Source: Gerris lacustris (Eukaryota; Arthropoda; Insecta; Hemiptera; Gerridae). From it: a stretch of DNA of 64,000 bases. Location of the stretch: the NCBI GenBank assembly GCA_951217055.1, contig OX578281.1:15601344-15665343 (forward strand). The letters run 5' to 3'. The translations under genes were made by a program, and so were the position numbers. Below are positions 35,251 through 46,910 of this stretch, in pieces (within the stretch, counting starts at the first letter, position 1; each line of letters opens with the position of its first letter). Under the pieces are notes generated by a model. The model saw only the letters and a program-made list of their open reading frames with translations. It ran no database searches and had not been told where the DNA came from.

Positions 35251-36823
35251 ACTTCCGTGCTAAAATTTTCATCAGCAACTAATGAAAGTAAAACATTTTA
35301 AACCAATTTATCAATTCATTGATGAAGAACTAAGAAATCAATTGACGAACCACATAAACCAACATTATTGCAATGCCTCAAACACAAATTTAATTTTAAA
35401 TTCTTTCATTAACTATTTCCTTAAAGAATTAATGTATCCGAACTGGAGGATAAACAAAAAGTAATAAACATAAAAGTAATAAGTTTGAAGTATTCAACAG
35501 CAAATTCAGTTAAGACAAGTGTAAAAGATTCTCCATAAAATAATCATAATCCATGGCACAATCTTTCTTATATTATAAGGGAACAAAACTTAATATTAAA
35601 TTATTAAACTTAGTACTACTAATATTGGAATGTACTATTAATTTTGTCTTCTTTTCTGCATATAAATTTGTTGTGAATAAATTTGATCAAATAGCAGATA
35701 ATTATAAATGTAGTTCAATAGTTCTTATTCCTACTTAACCATAATGACTAAAACCATGGGTGATTCTTCATCAAATGAACTATTTCAATGAGAGATCAAT
35801 GTAATGTGCGATCAGAGTTGCATCAGAGAAAGATAATATGTAAGAATTTACCAAAAGTTATTTCCATATGATTACGCGTCTTAAGCTCGCTTTAATAGGA
35901 AAACCCATTAAGGTGTTTTTTATTGGTAGCTATAATTTTAGACAATTATCTAAAATGAGATGTAATCTATTATATCTCAAGTTAAAATTATATCACGTAC
36001 AATATCTCTTATATTTTTATTTTACTATAGGGTGTCCTTGCTAAAAATACAAATTAAAAGATTTAAGTACTTCATGATTTGAGAAATATCATCGTTTTTA
36101 CACAGGAAAAGAACATTCATGCATATGAATGTTATATTATAAGATTAATATATTTAAAATATCATTATGTTTTTCAAATGTATACGCATAAAAACAATCA
36201 CATGAATCTAAAATAACGTTATTAAATCTAATTATTTTCAACTATCAGTATCATTTATCGAAAAGAGGAACGCAAAAAGATCTTGAACATAAGACAAAAC
36301 AATGGGGTAAAAAAAAAGAGTACTGAATCCAATAAGGCACGCTAAACGTAAATAAGTAGCAATTTTCAGTTTTTATACTCGTGGAGAGGTAATAGTTCTG
36401 ATTGTCTAAGATAATATGCGGCGCGGCTACGAAGTCATATAATAATAGAATGAGAAGCGGCGAGGAAGCTGACGATGGCAAGACAAGGTCTTCAATCTAA
36501 TACAGTGTGTACACCCGCAGCCAAGGACATCAAAAACACTATCCCCTCTTCTGCCTTATTTTTATCCTACCAAACAAAATATTCTACAAGACAAAAAAAA
36601 GGACAAAGTGTAGTAAAAAAACATCTTTTACAGAGCTGTGTCGATCCTCGGAAGATTAGTATGAAAAAAGTGGAATTCTAGATACAAAACGAAAAAGTCC
36701 TACTAGAGACGGAAAACAAGTCGATCCGTTTAGAAATAAGACCATTTTTTTCTTTTTAAATAATACAACATAAGATTTTATTATTTATTTTTACTCAACA
36801 CGGATTTAAAAGTGACTCATAGT
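35251..36823. other. AT-rich stretch, several short frames
   Basis: Plus frames at 35282-35464 and 35553-35738 and the pair around 36251-36681 show no domain. No element was recognised. Confidence 0.4.
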
Positions 36824-36928
36824 ATGATTACCACAAGCTTATTTGATTTTGTATTTGTGGTAGTGTTATTGCTTATAACATCACATTGTCAAAATACTTA
36901 TCAAATGGAAGAAAACTGTGTTTACGAG
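36824..36928 (+). CDS. Candidate first coding exon of a secreted protein
   Basis: From ATG 36824 the frame encodes 35 residues: a short start, a hydrophobic core FVFVVVLLLI typical of a signal peptide, then SHCQNTYQMEENCVYE with two cysteines. The exon would end at a donor-like GAG|GTCAGT (36929). Beyond it the frame reads on into lower-quality sequence. No downstream exon with intact frame was identified, although coding-like but frameshifted sequence follows (36988-37356). The protein is not recognised, and a chance hydrophobic frame in AT-rich DNA remains possible. Confidence 0.3.
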
Positions 36929-36987
36929 GTCAGTCAGAAAAACTCTAAAGTCTCAAAATTAATAATAATTTTAATCTATTTCCAAAG

Positions 36988-37356
36988 AGGTGAGAACAGT
37001 TCCCAGCAATTTGTTGTTGACTTGAACAAAAAGGAGGGAAAACCACAAATTTCCTGACCAAATTGGACAGCCAGATTAGGCAGCTCGCTGTTCAGCAGTA
37101 TACTCAAGAAATAGTGTACGATTATGATATGTTGATTCTAAGAGACTAACATAGAGAATAATGTGACTAACACTGAGAAAAACAAGATCAAACGCCTTTT
37201 ATCTTTACGATCAGATCGACAGCAGTAGTGTGCATGATTGACAAAGATGGAAAAAGAGATCGGCCATTTTACGCACCTAACGAAGTAGTATTTGCAGACG
37301 AATATAATTCAGCTCTTCTATTTTTTGCAGATGAAGAGAGGAAGTCACTTGATTAG
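36988..37356 (+). pseudogene. Decayed coding-like sequence, unidentified
   Basis: Three consecutive plus-strand segments read like protein but in different frames. The first ends QQFVVDLNKKEGK. The next continues TTNFLTKLDSQIRQL and stops at 37147. A third open run (37177-37356) contains MIDKDGKRDRPFYAPNEVVF and closes with a stop. Frameshifts between them suggest a pseudogene or transposon relic. I could not assign a family. Confidence 0.3.
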
Positions 37357-37483
37357 AAATAATGAAGGTAGACGTCTTATTAACTTAATTGTACAAATAC
37401 GGTTTTAAACCATTAGTGCGGTTATCTTCAGTGCTGGTGAGAGGAGTTAAAATCAGAATCTATACCTTAGGCACTTATACTAG

Positions 37484-38410
37484 TGGTACCCTGGTTCGCC
37501 GATCTCAGTTCGCCTTTGTGCAGAGGTTTAACGTGCTAAGATCGTGATGCACAAGTTTCCATCAGGTTCGCCGAACTGAGATATGCGAATCAGTATTAGT
37601 TAAACGGCGAGGAAAATCCACTTGTTCGTATTTCATCAGGTTCGCCGAAAAGAGATCAGCGAATGAGTATTAGTTAAGTGGGGTATACATACACATGTTG
37701 GTTCGCCAATCTCAGTTCACCTTTGCGTGGAAGTTTAACGAGTTAAGTTCGTGATACACTTGGTATTCCATCAGGTTCGTCGAACCGAGATCAGCGAATC
37801 AGTATTAGTTAGATGGCGAGGAAATATTCGTATTTCATCTGGTTCGCCAAACAGAGGTTAGTTAAGCGGGTTATACACATGGAAACTTGGTTCGCCAATC
37901 TCAGTTCGCCTTTGTGTGGAAGTTTAACGAGTTAAGTTCATGATACACTTGGTATTCCATTAGGTTAGTCGAACCGAGATCAGCGAATCAGTATTAGTTA
38001 GATGGTGATGAAATATTCGTATTTCATCAGGTTCGCCGAACAGAGATCAGCGAACTAGTATTAGTTAAGCGGCGAAGAATAACCACTTGTTTGTATTTCA
38101 TCTGGTTCGCCAAACAGAGATTAGCGAACTAGCATTAGTTAAGCGGGTTATACACGTGGGAACTTGGTTCGCCGATCTCAGTTCGCCTTTGTGTGGAGTT
38201 TTAACGAGCCAAATTCGTGATACACTTGGAATTCTGTAAGCTTCCGAGATTAGCCGAACCGAGATTAGCGAATCAGTCTTAGTTAAACGGCGAGGAAAAA
38301 CCACTTGTTCGTATTTCATCTGGTTCGCTAAACAGAGATCAGCCAACTATAGCATTAGTTAAACGGGATATACCCATGTGAACTTGGTTCGCCGATCTCA
38401 GTTCTCAAAA
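37484..38410. repeat. About 220 bp composite tandem repeat, 4-5 copies
   Basis: Units start at ggttcgcc(g/a)atctcagtt (about 37493, 37709, 37889, 38165, 38384). Each holds two or more diverged inner repeats of the type tcaggttcgccgaac, gagatcagcgaatcagtatt and agttaa.cgg. Unit length varies from about 180 to 276 bp because inner repeats are lost or gained. Confidence 0.92.
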
Positions 38411-38646
38411 ACCTGGTTTAAAACCAGGATTTTACACTAAAAATTGCTTTTAGTGGATATTCGTCTTTCTTCATTCCTACTCCCTTCTCTAGATATCAAG
38501 CACAAAACAATGAAATTAATTAGATGCAGATGACATTGTACACTTTGTCATTGATTACCACGGAGTTAAAACAGCGATTTTAAACGGGTTTCAAAGTAAA
38601 ACGCTACGTAGCATCAATTCATTTACTCAACTGTGTATAATTATTG

Positions 38647-38650
<4 letters not shown>
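38411..38650. other. Spacer
   Basis: Nothing recognisable. Confidence 0.4.

Positions 38651-38722
<72 letters not shown>
38651..38722. repeat. (CT)n microsatellite
   Basis: Over 30 CT units with one interruption. Confidence 0.98.
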
Positions 38723-39767
38723 TATCGTTTATCCCTGACGAATCTATTTAATTTGTAACGTGTCTTGCGAAAACAAACAGTTACCAGTTATAATTGATCA
38801 ATGATTCTTTCAGAAATCCTTGTTTCCAGTTTTACAAAATAATTTATAAAGAGTTTAGCAAATTGTTAGCTTTTAGAGGATATTATTATTAATTTATTTA
38901 ACTAATACGATTACAGAACGATAATTGATGAAATCAGATATCAGAAGATGAGAAAATAAAGTCAAGGATATAAAGAAATTTAAAACTTCATTTAAATTAA
39001 GGCTAATAAAATTCTTTTAAAGTATACTGTTAAAAGATAGAGATACTTAATCATGAATGAAACAGGAACAAAACTTTCTTATTTTCATAGTAATAATGAA
39101 TTTATATTTAATTTAATGAATTAAACATATTTAAAAAGTCTTCAATAGGTTTGTTCACATTTAGCATTTGATTTTCAGCTAATTCCAATTTGTTTTTAAC
39201 ATTATCTCTAATAAATGAATAACTGAATTTTTCCCGAAGAAATTGCTTATATATGGCTATATTTGTATTTTAATGGAATACCTACATTTTGAAAAATAAA
39301 AAATAAAAAAAATAATAATAATAATAAATCAAAATCCTCAGAACCGTTTTTGAATAAAAAATAGTTTATAGTTTTTGGGGGGTAGCGCCACCAAATTTAG
39401 AGCAACAATTAATTTCTCGATTCCGTCTCGGGGAATGAATTGTGCTGAACGATTAAACCAAATTTCATCGTAATCAGCCAAGTAGTTTTTGCTCTGTGCG
39501 TCTGCTTAGATTACAGATAGACAGACATTTAAAAAAGAAAAAACACTTTTATGGGCATTAAAGCTTTTAAATCTCAAAATCGAATTTTCTCGTTATCTAT
39601 GTTATTTTATATTTATAATAATCGAAATTCCTGAAGTATTTATTTTGTAAAAAATGTTCAAATAGGAGTCTAGTTTGAAATTCTGATGTATTAGCTTAGA
39701 AGAAAATATTTATGAATATATTATTATTAATATTTCCCGTATTTCCCATAAAGAAAATTACTATGTA
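38723..39767. other. AT-rich stretch with a dispersed-repeat fragment at 39330-39600
   Basis: The fragment contains ccaaatttcatcgtaatcag and ccaagtagtttttgctctgt then acagatagacagaca, the same stylistic class as families at 23.5 and 45.6 kb. Otherwise AT-rich, no gene. Confidence 0.5.
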
Positions 39768-39906
39768 TAGGTATTATTAGTGAGAAAGGTAAATATATTT
39801 TAATAATTTTAAAATAAAGGCTAAGATAAAAGGCTATAAGGCTTTTTGAATCATCCGCCCTAACTTTTAAAAGTCCTAATAGAAAACCTAGTGTTTATAT
39901 ATACAT

Positions 39907-39977
<71 letters not shown>

Positions 39978-40005
39978 TATTGATACCTATACCTCTATAT
40001 ATATA

Positions 40006-40084
<79 letters not shown>
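39907..40084. repeat. (AT)n microsatellite, empty copy of the locus
   Basis: Two long AT runs separated by agatattgatacctatacc and tctatat. The same arrangement recurs at 42262-42430. Confidence 0.95.
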
Positions 40085-40086
<2 letters not shown>

Positions 40087-40316
40087 CAACAGAAGTGAGA
40101 AGAATTAGGAAACTGCGTCATTACATGGAGAGAGATGCCCGTAGGTATTATTAGTGAGAAAGGTAAATATATTTTAATAATTTTAAAATAAAGGCTAAGA
40201 TAAAAGGCTATAAGGCTTTTTGAATCATCCGCCCTAACTTTTAAAAGTCCTAATAGAAAACCTAGTGTTTATATATACATATATATATATAATTAAGAAC
40301 ATGAGCAATTAAGAAC

Positions 40317-41783
40317 ATGAAAAGAGGAAAGGCGAGCGGAAAAGATGAAATTACAACAGTTGAACTAAAAGCAGGAGGAGAAACTGTAGCGAATGCAATG
40401 ACTCATATTTGCAACTTATGCATAAAGTATGGCAAAATACCAGAGGAATGGTTGGAATCAACCCTAATCTTATTATTTAAAAAAGGAGATAAATACAACG
40501 TAGACAACTACAGACCAATTAGTTTACTATCAGTGCTGTATAAAGTTCTAATGAAAATCATCACCAAGAGGATAGAAGGAAAGATAGACAATGACTTGAG
40601 TATAACTCAAACCGGGGGTCGCAAAAACTTATCAACACTAGATAACGTGTTTGTAATTAAACAACTATTAAGAATAACTAAGGAATACGAGTTTCCGCTG
40701 GTACTGGTATTTGTTGATTTTCAGAAAGCCTTCGACTCGTTACATAGAAATTACATAATCGAGAGCGTCGAGAAAGCCGGTGTAGAAACGCAATATATTA
40801 ACTTGTTAAAATTCATATACCAGGGAGCGACAATGGACGTTAAAATTGATGAGGTCAGAAAGAAAATAAAAGTGGATAGAGGCGTGAGGCAAGGAGACAT
40901 ACCATCAGGCAAGTTATTTATTCACGTCCTAGAATTAGCCTGCAACCAACTAGAATGGGATGGACTAGGAGTAAACGTCAACGGCAAGTGGCTCAACATT
41001 CTTAAGTTCATGGACGATATCGTGCTGATAGCAAAGAATTTAAGCGAGGCAAAAAGAATGATAAGCGATCTAGTGGCGGTCGTCAAGGAGGTAGGGCTAC
41101 AGCTGAACAATACTAAAACGAAGATAATGGGTATTAATCTAGAAATAGAAGAACCTAAAATACGTGTCGACACAGAAGAGTTCGAAGTAGTAAAGGAATA
41201 CGTTTATTTAGGCACTTTAATAAGCTGCCATAAAGACGACCAAGAAAGAGAAACTAGTCGCAGAATAGCACAAGGATGGCAAGCTTATAACAAATACAGG
41301 CACTTATTTAGATCGGACGTTAAGATGCAAGATAAGAAAAAGCTATGGAATATGTGCGTACTGCCGGTAATAACGTACGGAGCAGAGACGTGGACCCTAA
41401 AGAAAAGCACAATAAACAAGCTGAGAGTGACACAGAGAAGAATGGAAAGAAGCATGATGAAGGTATCGCTGAAAGATAGGAAGAGGAACGAGTGGGTGAG
41501 AGAACGGACAGGACTTGAAGACATAGGACAGACAGTAACAGAAAGAAAGTGGAGATGGGCAGGACACGTGGCGCGAAGTAATGATCAAAGGTGGACAAAA
41601 ACCATGATACACTGGTACCCAAGAGAAGTAAAGAGAAGAAGAGGCAGGCCGCAACTAGCATGGGATGAAGAAATGAAAAAATCTTGCGGGGGAGCAACCT
41701 GGCAAAGAGTAGCCCACGACAGGAATGAGTGGAAGAGGATGAAATCCGTATACACCCAAGTATGGCTTAATAATTGTGAGTGA
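40317..41783 (+). CDS. RTE-clade reverse transcriptase, C-terminal part (488 codons, open)
   Basis: RNA-directed DNA polymerase of an RTE-type LINE, used for target-primed reverse transcription. Visible RT motifs: NYRPISLLS (64-72), FVDFQKAFD with catalytic Asp134, RGVRQGDIPSGKLF (188-201), and FMDDIVLIAKN with Asp233 and Asp234. The C-terminal region has YLGTLIS, YGAETWTL, a WRWAGHVAR block (412-420), RRGRPQLAWD and WQRVAHDRNEWKRM, the usual RTE/CR1-like tail. The frame is intact, yet the element is 5' truncated. The ATG at 40317 is simply the first in frame; an in-frame stop precedes it closely. Unusual points are FMDD in place of the common FADD, and PSG where SP is common after RQGD. Confidence 0.9.
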   Translation: MKRGKASGKDEITTVELKAGGETVANAMTHICNLCIKYGKIPEEWLESTLILLFKKGDKYNVDNYRPISLLSVLYKVLMKIITKRIEGKIDNDLSITQTGGRKNLSTLDNVFVIKQLLRITKEYEFPLVLVFVDFQKAFDSLHRNYIIESVEKAGVETQYINLLKFIYQGATMDVKIDEVRKKIKVDRGVRQGDIPSGKLFIHVLELACNQLEWDGLGVNVNGKWLNILKFMDDIVLIAKNLSEAKRMISDLVAVVKEVGLQLNNTKTKIMGINLEIEEPKIRVDTEEFEVVKEYVYLGTLISCHKDDQERETSRRIAQGWQAYNKYRHLFRSDVKMQDKKKLWNMCVLPVITYGAETWTLKKSTINKLRVTQRRMERSMMKVSLKDRKRNEWVRERTGLEDIGQTVTERKWRWAGHVARSNDQRWTKTMIHWYPREVKRRRGRPQLAWDEEMKKSCGGATWQRVAHDRNEWKRMKSVYTQVWLNNCE

Positions 41784-41897
41784 GGCAAAGAAAAATGTAA
41801 TTCAAAGTATTTAAACAATAAAATAAAATAAATAATAATAATAATATTAATCAATTAAAATAAAACTAATAAAATAAAATATAATAATATATCAAAT

Positions 41898-41902
<5 letters not shown>

Positions 41903-41947
<45 letters not shown>
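41903..41947. repeat. Poly(A) tract of about 45 bases inside the LINE
   Basis: It separates the ORF-proximal (TAA)n from the 3' region. It could be an older poly(A) end plus a second segment, or slippage growth. Confidence 0.95.
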
Positions 41948-41949
<2 letters not shown>

Positions 41950-42260
41950 ATAAAGATAATATGAAAGAAAGAAGTATGCGCAGGTAAAATTATATAAGAT
42001 GTAGTAGGCGTGTTTGTTGAAAAAGTATTAAACATTTATACAGAAGTTTTTATTCTTTTTTGTTGATTAAAGTGATTGTATTTTAATTTATATTTTCATA
42101 GGAGAAATGTTATATAATTTATTAGAATTAAGGCAATTCATTTTACCCTAATCTTAGGGTCCACAGCTTGGAAAAGCTGATTTACTGTCAAATTATGTGT
42201 ATTATGTTAGAAGATATTTATAATTATAAGGCAATTAACTGTAATAAATGGAATAAATAA

Positions 42261-42261
<1 letters not shown>

Positions 42262-42330
<69 letters not shown>

Positions 42331-42358
42331 TATTGATACCTATACCTCTATATATATA

Positions 42359-42430
<72 letters not shown>
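42262..42430. repeat. (AT)n microsatellite, filled copy of the locus
   Basis: Mirrors 39907-40084, differing by a few AT units. Confidence 0.95.
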
Positions 42431-42431
<1 letters not shown>

Positions 42432-42734
42432 CAACAGAAGTGAGAAGAATTAGGAAACTGCGTCATTACATGGAGAGAGATGCCCGTAAAAAACTGCATT
42501 GAAAACACTGGCCTTGTATCCTTCTAAGATACTTCCGTCTACTGTCTGCCTTTTTTTAAACCATCGGTGAAAAACATAGTGGAAACGTTCTCTTTCAAAT
42601 AAAAAGTTGCCGTAGTTTTAAAATAATGGAGGGGGGCATAGAGGATGGAATGATGTTCGTGTTTTAACAGGAATAATGAATTAGTATAACATTTCTAAGC
42701 TTAATAGCTGTAAAATTATAAATAGAAAAACTAT

Positions 42735-43775
42735 TGTAAAAGTATTTAAAATTACATAGAAGATAAATAACATAGAATTGAAGTATGTTTCACACTAACC
42801 GCACAAGTAGATGTAACATAGAGTAGATGCTTCTTTTGTTATATTGTTATGTAATGACTAATAAAAATTGGTAAAACCACCTGCATTAAATATTTAACAT
42901 AGAGATGAAATATGTTTCATAAAAACCGCACAAATGGATACATAAAGTGGATGATTCTTCTGTTATATTGTTATTTTAATGACCAATCAAAATTGATAAA
43001 AATTGTCTTAATATTATATATTGATCATTGAAAAAGAAACAGAGATGAAAAAAATATGTTTCACAAAAACCGCATAAAGTGGTTACTTCTGTTATTATTT
43101 TTACATAATGACCAGTAAAATTGATAAAAACCGTCTATATTAAATATTAATCATAGAAAAGAAACAGAGGTGACATATGTTTCACATAAACCGCGCACAA
43201 ATAGATACATGACATTTTTTTTGTTCTGTTATATTGTTATATAATGACAAATAAAATTGATTAAAAACCGTCTTTTATTAATATATATTAGAGAAAAAGA
43301 AACAGAGGTGAAATATGTTTCACACAAATCACAGAAATAGATACGTTAAGAGTATGTTTTTTCTGCTATATTGTTGTTGTAATGACATAAAAATTGATAA
43401 AAACCGTCTTTATTAAATATTTCTCATAGAAAAGTAACAGAGGTGAAATATGTTTCATAAAAAGCGCACAAATGGATACATAAAGTGGATGATTCTTCTG
43501 TTATATTGTTATAGTAATGATTAGTAAAATTTATAAAAACCGTCTTTATTTAATATTGCGATCATAGAAAAAGAAACAGAGGTGAAATATGTTTCATAAA
43601 AAGCGCACAAATGGATACATAAAGTGGATGATTCTTCTGTTATATTGTTATAGTAATGATTAGTAAAATTGATAAAAACCGTCTTTATTTAATATTGCGA
43701 TCATAGAAAAAGAAACAGAGGTGAAATATGTTTAACAAAAAACGCAGAAATAGATACATTAAATGGATTTCGCCT
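42735..43775. repeat. About 130 bp tandem repeat, 8 copies
   Basis: The unit contains agaaacagaggtgaaatatg, tttcacaaaaaccgcacaaa, tggatgattcttctgttata and attgataaaaaccgtcttta. Spacing ranges from 120 to 143 bp. Two of the last three copies (near 43452 and 43591) are nearly identical. Confidence 0.93.
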
Positions 43776-44204
43776 TAGTTGTCGATTAGGATGTAATGAA
43801 CAAAAAGAAGAAAACATTTAATCCTATATAATATAAGAAGAACTTAAAATGATTTGACCCTAAACTTGACCCTATAACCTTGACACTATAAATTATAATT
43901 CGGAGAAAAAAATGGATGAGAAAGAAAAAAAAAAAAACAAATTAGGTTGGAATTACAATCTATGTTCCGTAATCCACTTAACAAGAAGTGAACCCACGAA
44001 GCGCCACCTGTCTTTAACGGACAAGATATACACCTGTTACCTTAGCAATAGCGCCTACTCTGAAACTTATATGCTTCAAAATGCAACTGTTAATGAAAGA
44101 GAAAAGAGTTAACAAAAAAAGGAAACTAACATGGCAAAAAAAAAAACAAAAAAAATCCAACATACTACACAAAGATCAGAGGTATAGTTTTGCTGTTGAC
44201 TCAC
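43776..44204. other. AT-rich stretch
   Basis: A 66-codon plus frame (43912-44112) has no domain. Confidence 0.4.
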
Positions 44205-44238
44205 CTTGACCCCTGGTCTCCCTCGCTTCCGCAGTCAC
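44205..44238 (-). CDS. Weak candidate mini-exon with Gly-X-Y pattern
   Basis: On the minus strand, TTCAG|GTGACTGCGG and TCAAG|GTGAGT bracket 34 bases. Read with a G from the previous exon they give glycine at every third position for four triplets (GDC GSE GDQ GS-), as in collagen. The plus strand also has an acceptor-like tract here, and four triplets are few, so this may be chance. Confidence 0.2.
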
Positions 44239-44640
44239 CTGAACTGCTTTAACATCATACCATTTCAATTGTTGACTCTATCCTCACTTCATCCAAAAAC
44301 TGCTTTAATTGGAATTCCAGAAAAAGAATAAACACCTGTTTTTTTGTAGATGTTTTTTTTTAACGGCTTTAGACACCTGTTGCAAAGGTAGCACTGGTTT
44401 TGCATACTCACCTGTTCACTGTTTCTATTTTGTTAGTTTTTTTTGTTGTTTTTCTTTACATGTATATCTTCTCATTCAAACAAAAGTTCGTAACCCCTAG
44501 AATCAGTAATTGGTTTTTTAGAATAACCCTCCGTTGACTTTTAAAAACATATCCGCTTAACCAAAATTATTATAATTATTCACACTATCGATCATTAAAA
44601 ACAGAAAAAAAGTCTTAATTCTTAATTAGATACAAACAGA
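44239..44640. other. Spacer, no supported gene
   Basis: Short plus frame at 44309-44500 is Phe/Cys-rich with no domain. Confidence 0.4.
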
Positions 44641-44654
44641 AAAAAAAAAAAAAA

Positions 44655-44705
<51 letters not shown>

Positions 44706-44740
44706 AATAAAAAAATAAAAATAAATAAATAAATAAATAT
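44641..44740. repeat. A run, (TAA)n and (AAAT)n microsatellite cluster
   Basis: Poly(A), then about a dozen TAA units, then A and TAAA units. Confidence 0.95.
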
Positions 44741-45599
44741 CTGAAAAGTAAGTATAGGCAAGTACTTATTTAAATAATATTTAATAAAAAAAATCAATGT
44801 TTAAAAAGTTATGTAAACTTAATTCCTTTCATTATTAAATCAATTCAACTGAATTTCCATGGAGTAACCTTCACACTTTTCTGTCTAGAGAAAGAAGTCG
44901 TTAAACAACGCACATCCTTTCCCACGACTAAAAAAAAACTACGGTTTAAGAAGTTAAGGCAAATCAGTGTCTTCAACGAACTTCTTCTTAAGAAGGAAGA
45001 AGTATGAGAGAAAAAGAGAAAGAAGCGAAGAAAGGGAAAACACCTTGATCAAGAAACAAGTTGGAAGTCATGTAAGGTAGTTAAACAAATAAAAAAAGAA
45101 GGAGTAATTATTATCGATTAAGAAAAGCTAGGTAATTACTAATGTCTTCTTTAAAGAAATTTCTTTAGTTTTCCACAAGTTTATCAACAAAGAAGAACTT
45201 TTATCAAAATCAATTCAGTAGTTCAGAATTCAGAACTTCATGAGTGTGCTCTGACGACAGACAGGCATTTTTAAAAGAAATAAAAACCACTTTGTGCATG
45301 AGAAAATAAAATATTCTGCCAATGTTTGTGGCACATAGCTTCCTCGCGTTATATTTCGTATACTTTAATGATTTTATGCTTTTACAACCAATTATTGTCA
45401 AATGTGTTACATTTTCACCCATTTTTTAAATCTCGAAATTGTTTTGATTTTTTTTACATGAATTAAAGTAGCAATTTAGCAAAATTTAAAGAGTGCAGAC
45501 GTTTGAAATTGATCTAGGGCTATCAGTGGGCTACTTTCCATAAACCATTAATATTTTATGAAAATTATAGATGAGTACTTTTGAAGATATAGGTGTAAA
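44741..45599. other. AT-rich stretch
   Basis: Purine-rich patch at 44980-45060; nothing else recognised. Confidence 0.4.
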
Positions 45600-45920
45600 T
45601 AAATGTATGTTCCTGCTCATGGGGAAGAAAATCAAATGAACGCAGAAGGTTGAAACTTATATGGGACCAACAATGGACTAATTATGACCTACCATTTAAA
45701 TTTCATTAAAATCGAACGAGTGGTTTTTAAGATATGTTGGTTCGCAAACATTCAACGATAGACCGATTAACAGACACGGAACCAAAAATGTTTTCTGATG
45801 TCTGAAGCGGATTTCTGTCCTGGAATTTTTAAAATCGGAACTTTTTTTTGTTCTTCGGAGCGATCACATAGCTTCTGTTCCATAGCTTTCCGTAAGCTTG
45901 GAAGCAAAAATATATTAAAA
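45600..45920 (+). repeat. Dispersed repeat family P, copy 2
   Basis: Contains ggttgaaacttatatgggac, atcgaacgagtggtttttaa, gatatgttggttcgcaaaca, gatgtctgaagcggatttct and a gtaagcttggaagcaaaa end. It is the most complete copy in the window. Confidence 0.75.
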
Positions 45921-46910
45921 GGTAAAGCTCATATCTAAATATTATGTGTATATAAATGGAGCTGATGAAAATAATACCTAATATTGTTTGAAGAAAAAGT
46001 AAATACTACATTATAATATTTCTTTAAAAACGTTTCATAATACCTAATAATATTTGAAGAAAAATATGAATAATGCCTTATAATAGTTAAAGAAACTTTA
46101 TAAGACGAATTGCTATCTTAAAAATTACTTTAAATTATTGGTTACATAGAATAACATAGCAAAGAAAACTGAAAACAAGCATTAAAAACTAGAAATAAAA
46201 GATAACCTCTCAAAGAAAATGTTATCATAGAAAAATCTTTTATCCTATTAATGTCAATCAGGTTTTATAAAATGTGTACATTGTTTGAGAGTTTGAGATA
46301 TAATGAAGTCTTATTTAAATCCAAATCTGCTCACTTCATAACTATGATTTATGGAGCTCTGCAGAAATAAAAAAAATACTTTCGTTCTTTGATTATAGAA
46401 TCCACTAGAGCAACAAACGGGAGTCCAAGAATTGAAATAATAAGAAAAAACAGCAAATATTTAAATGTTCAGACATCACATAATTTGTACGCAACATTGT
46501 TCTATGTTTTCACAACTAACAATTAATATTGAAGAAATTATTAATAATTAATTATTAATAATTGTTAATATTTCATTAAAAAAAACTTATTTCTTCTAAA
46601 GAAAGGCCTAGATGTAAGGTAATTACTGTGGATAATTCAGCAGTTCCGTCCGGTTTTCTTTTCTTTTCTATATAGTTCCATCTTTATTCAGGCTTTACCT
46701 ACTCTGTTGTTCTTTCTACATACTATAACATTTTTGTCATCACTATCATATTCTATACGTTAGGGGAATTTGCTGTGATACATTCAGTATGATACTCTCG
46801 TACATTCTCGTTTGGTATGTATTATAATTTTTTATAATTAGACTTTGAAATTAGTAGTTCATTTCACATTAGGTTATACGTAATATTTTACATACAACCA
46901 AAAATATTTA
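45921..46910. other. AT-rich stretch
   Basis: No gene. Short taatatttgaagaaaa repeats at 45970-46100. Confidence 0.4.

Larger units (their letters stand above)
40291..42256 (+). mobile_element. 5'-truncated RTE-type non-LTR retrotransposon
   Basis: The insertion lies between (AT)n and (AT)n. It comprises the end of an RTE ORF2, a (TAA)n stretch, an internal run of about 45 A (41903-41947), a 3' region with ccacagcttggaaaagctga, and a terminus aataaatggaataaataaaa. The endonuclease and the earliest RT motifs are missing, as expected from incomplete reverse transcription. Target duplication cannot be scored inside (AT)n. Confidence 0.85.
39768..42488. repeat. Duplicated locus: empty copy followed by LINE-filled copy
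   Basis: Block A (39768-39906) is repeated without visible change at 40142-40280. Block B ((AT)n plus a unique tail, 39975-40143) is repeated at 42328-42488. The order is A-B-A-LINE-B. The first A-B is the uninterrupted locus; the second has the LINE at the A/B junction inside (AT)n. This is either a recent tandem duplication or two haplotypes joined during assembly. Confidence 0.9.

Noticed and set aside
40922..41854. Five minus-strand frames of 79-125 codons opposite the LINE
   Set aside because: They are shadows of the reverse-transcriptase frame; no independent motif.
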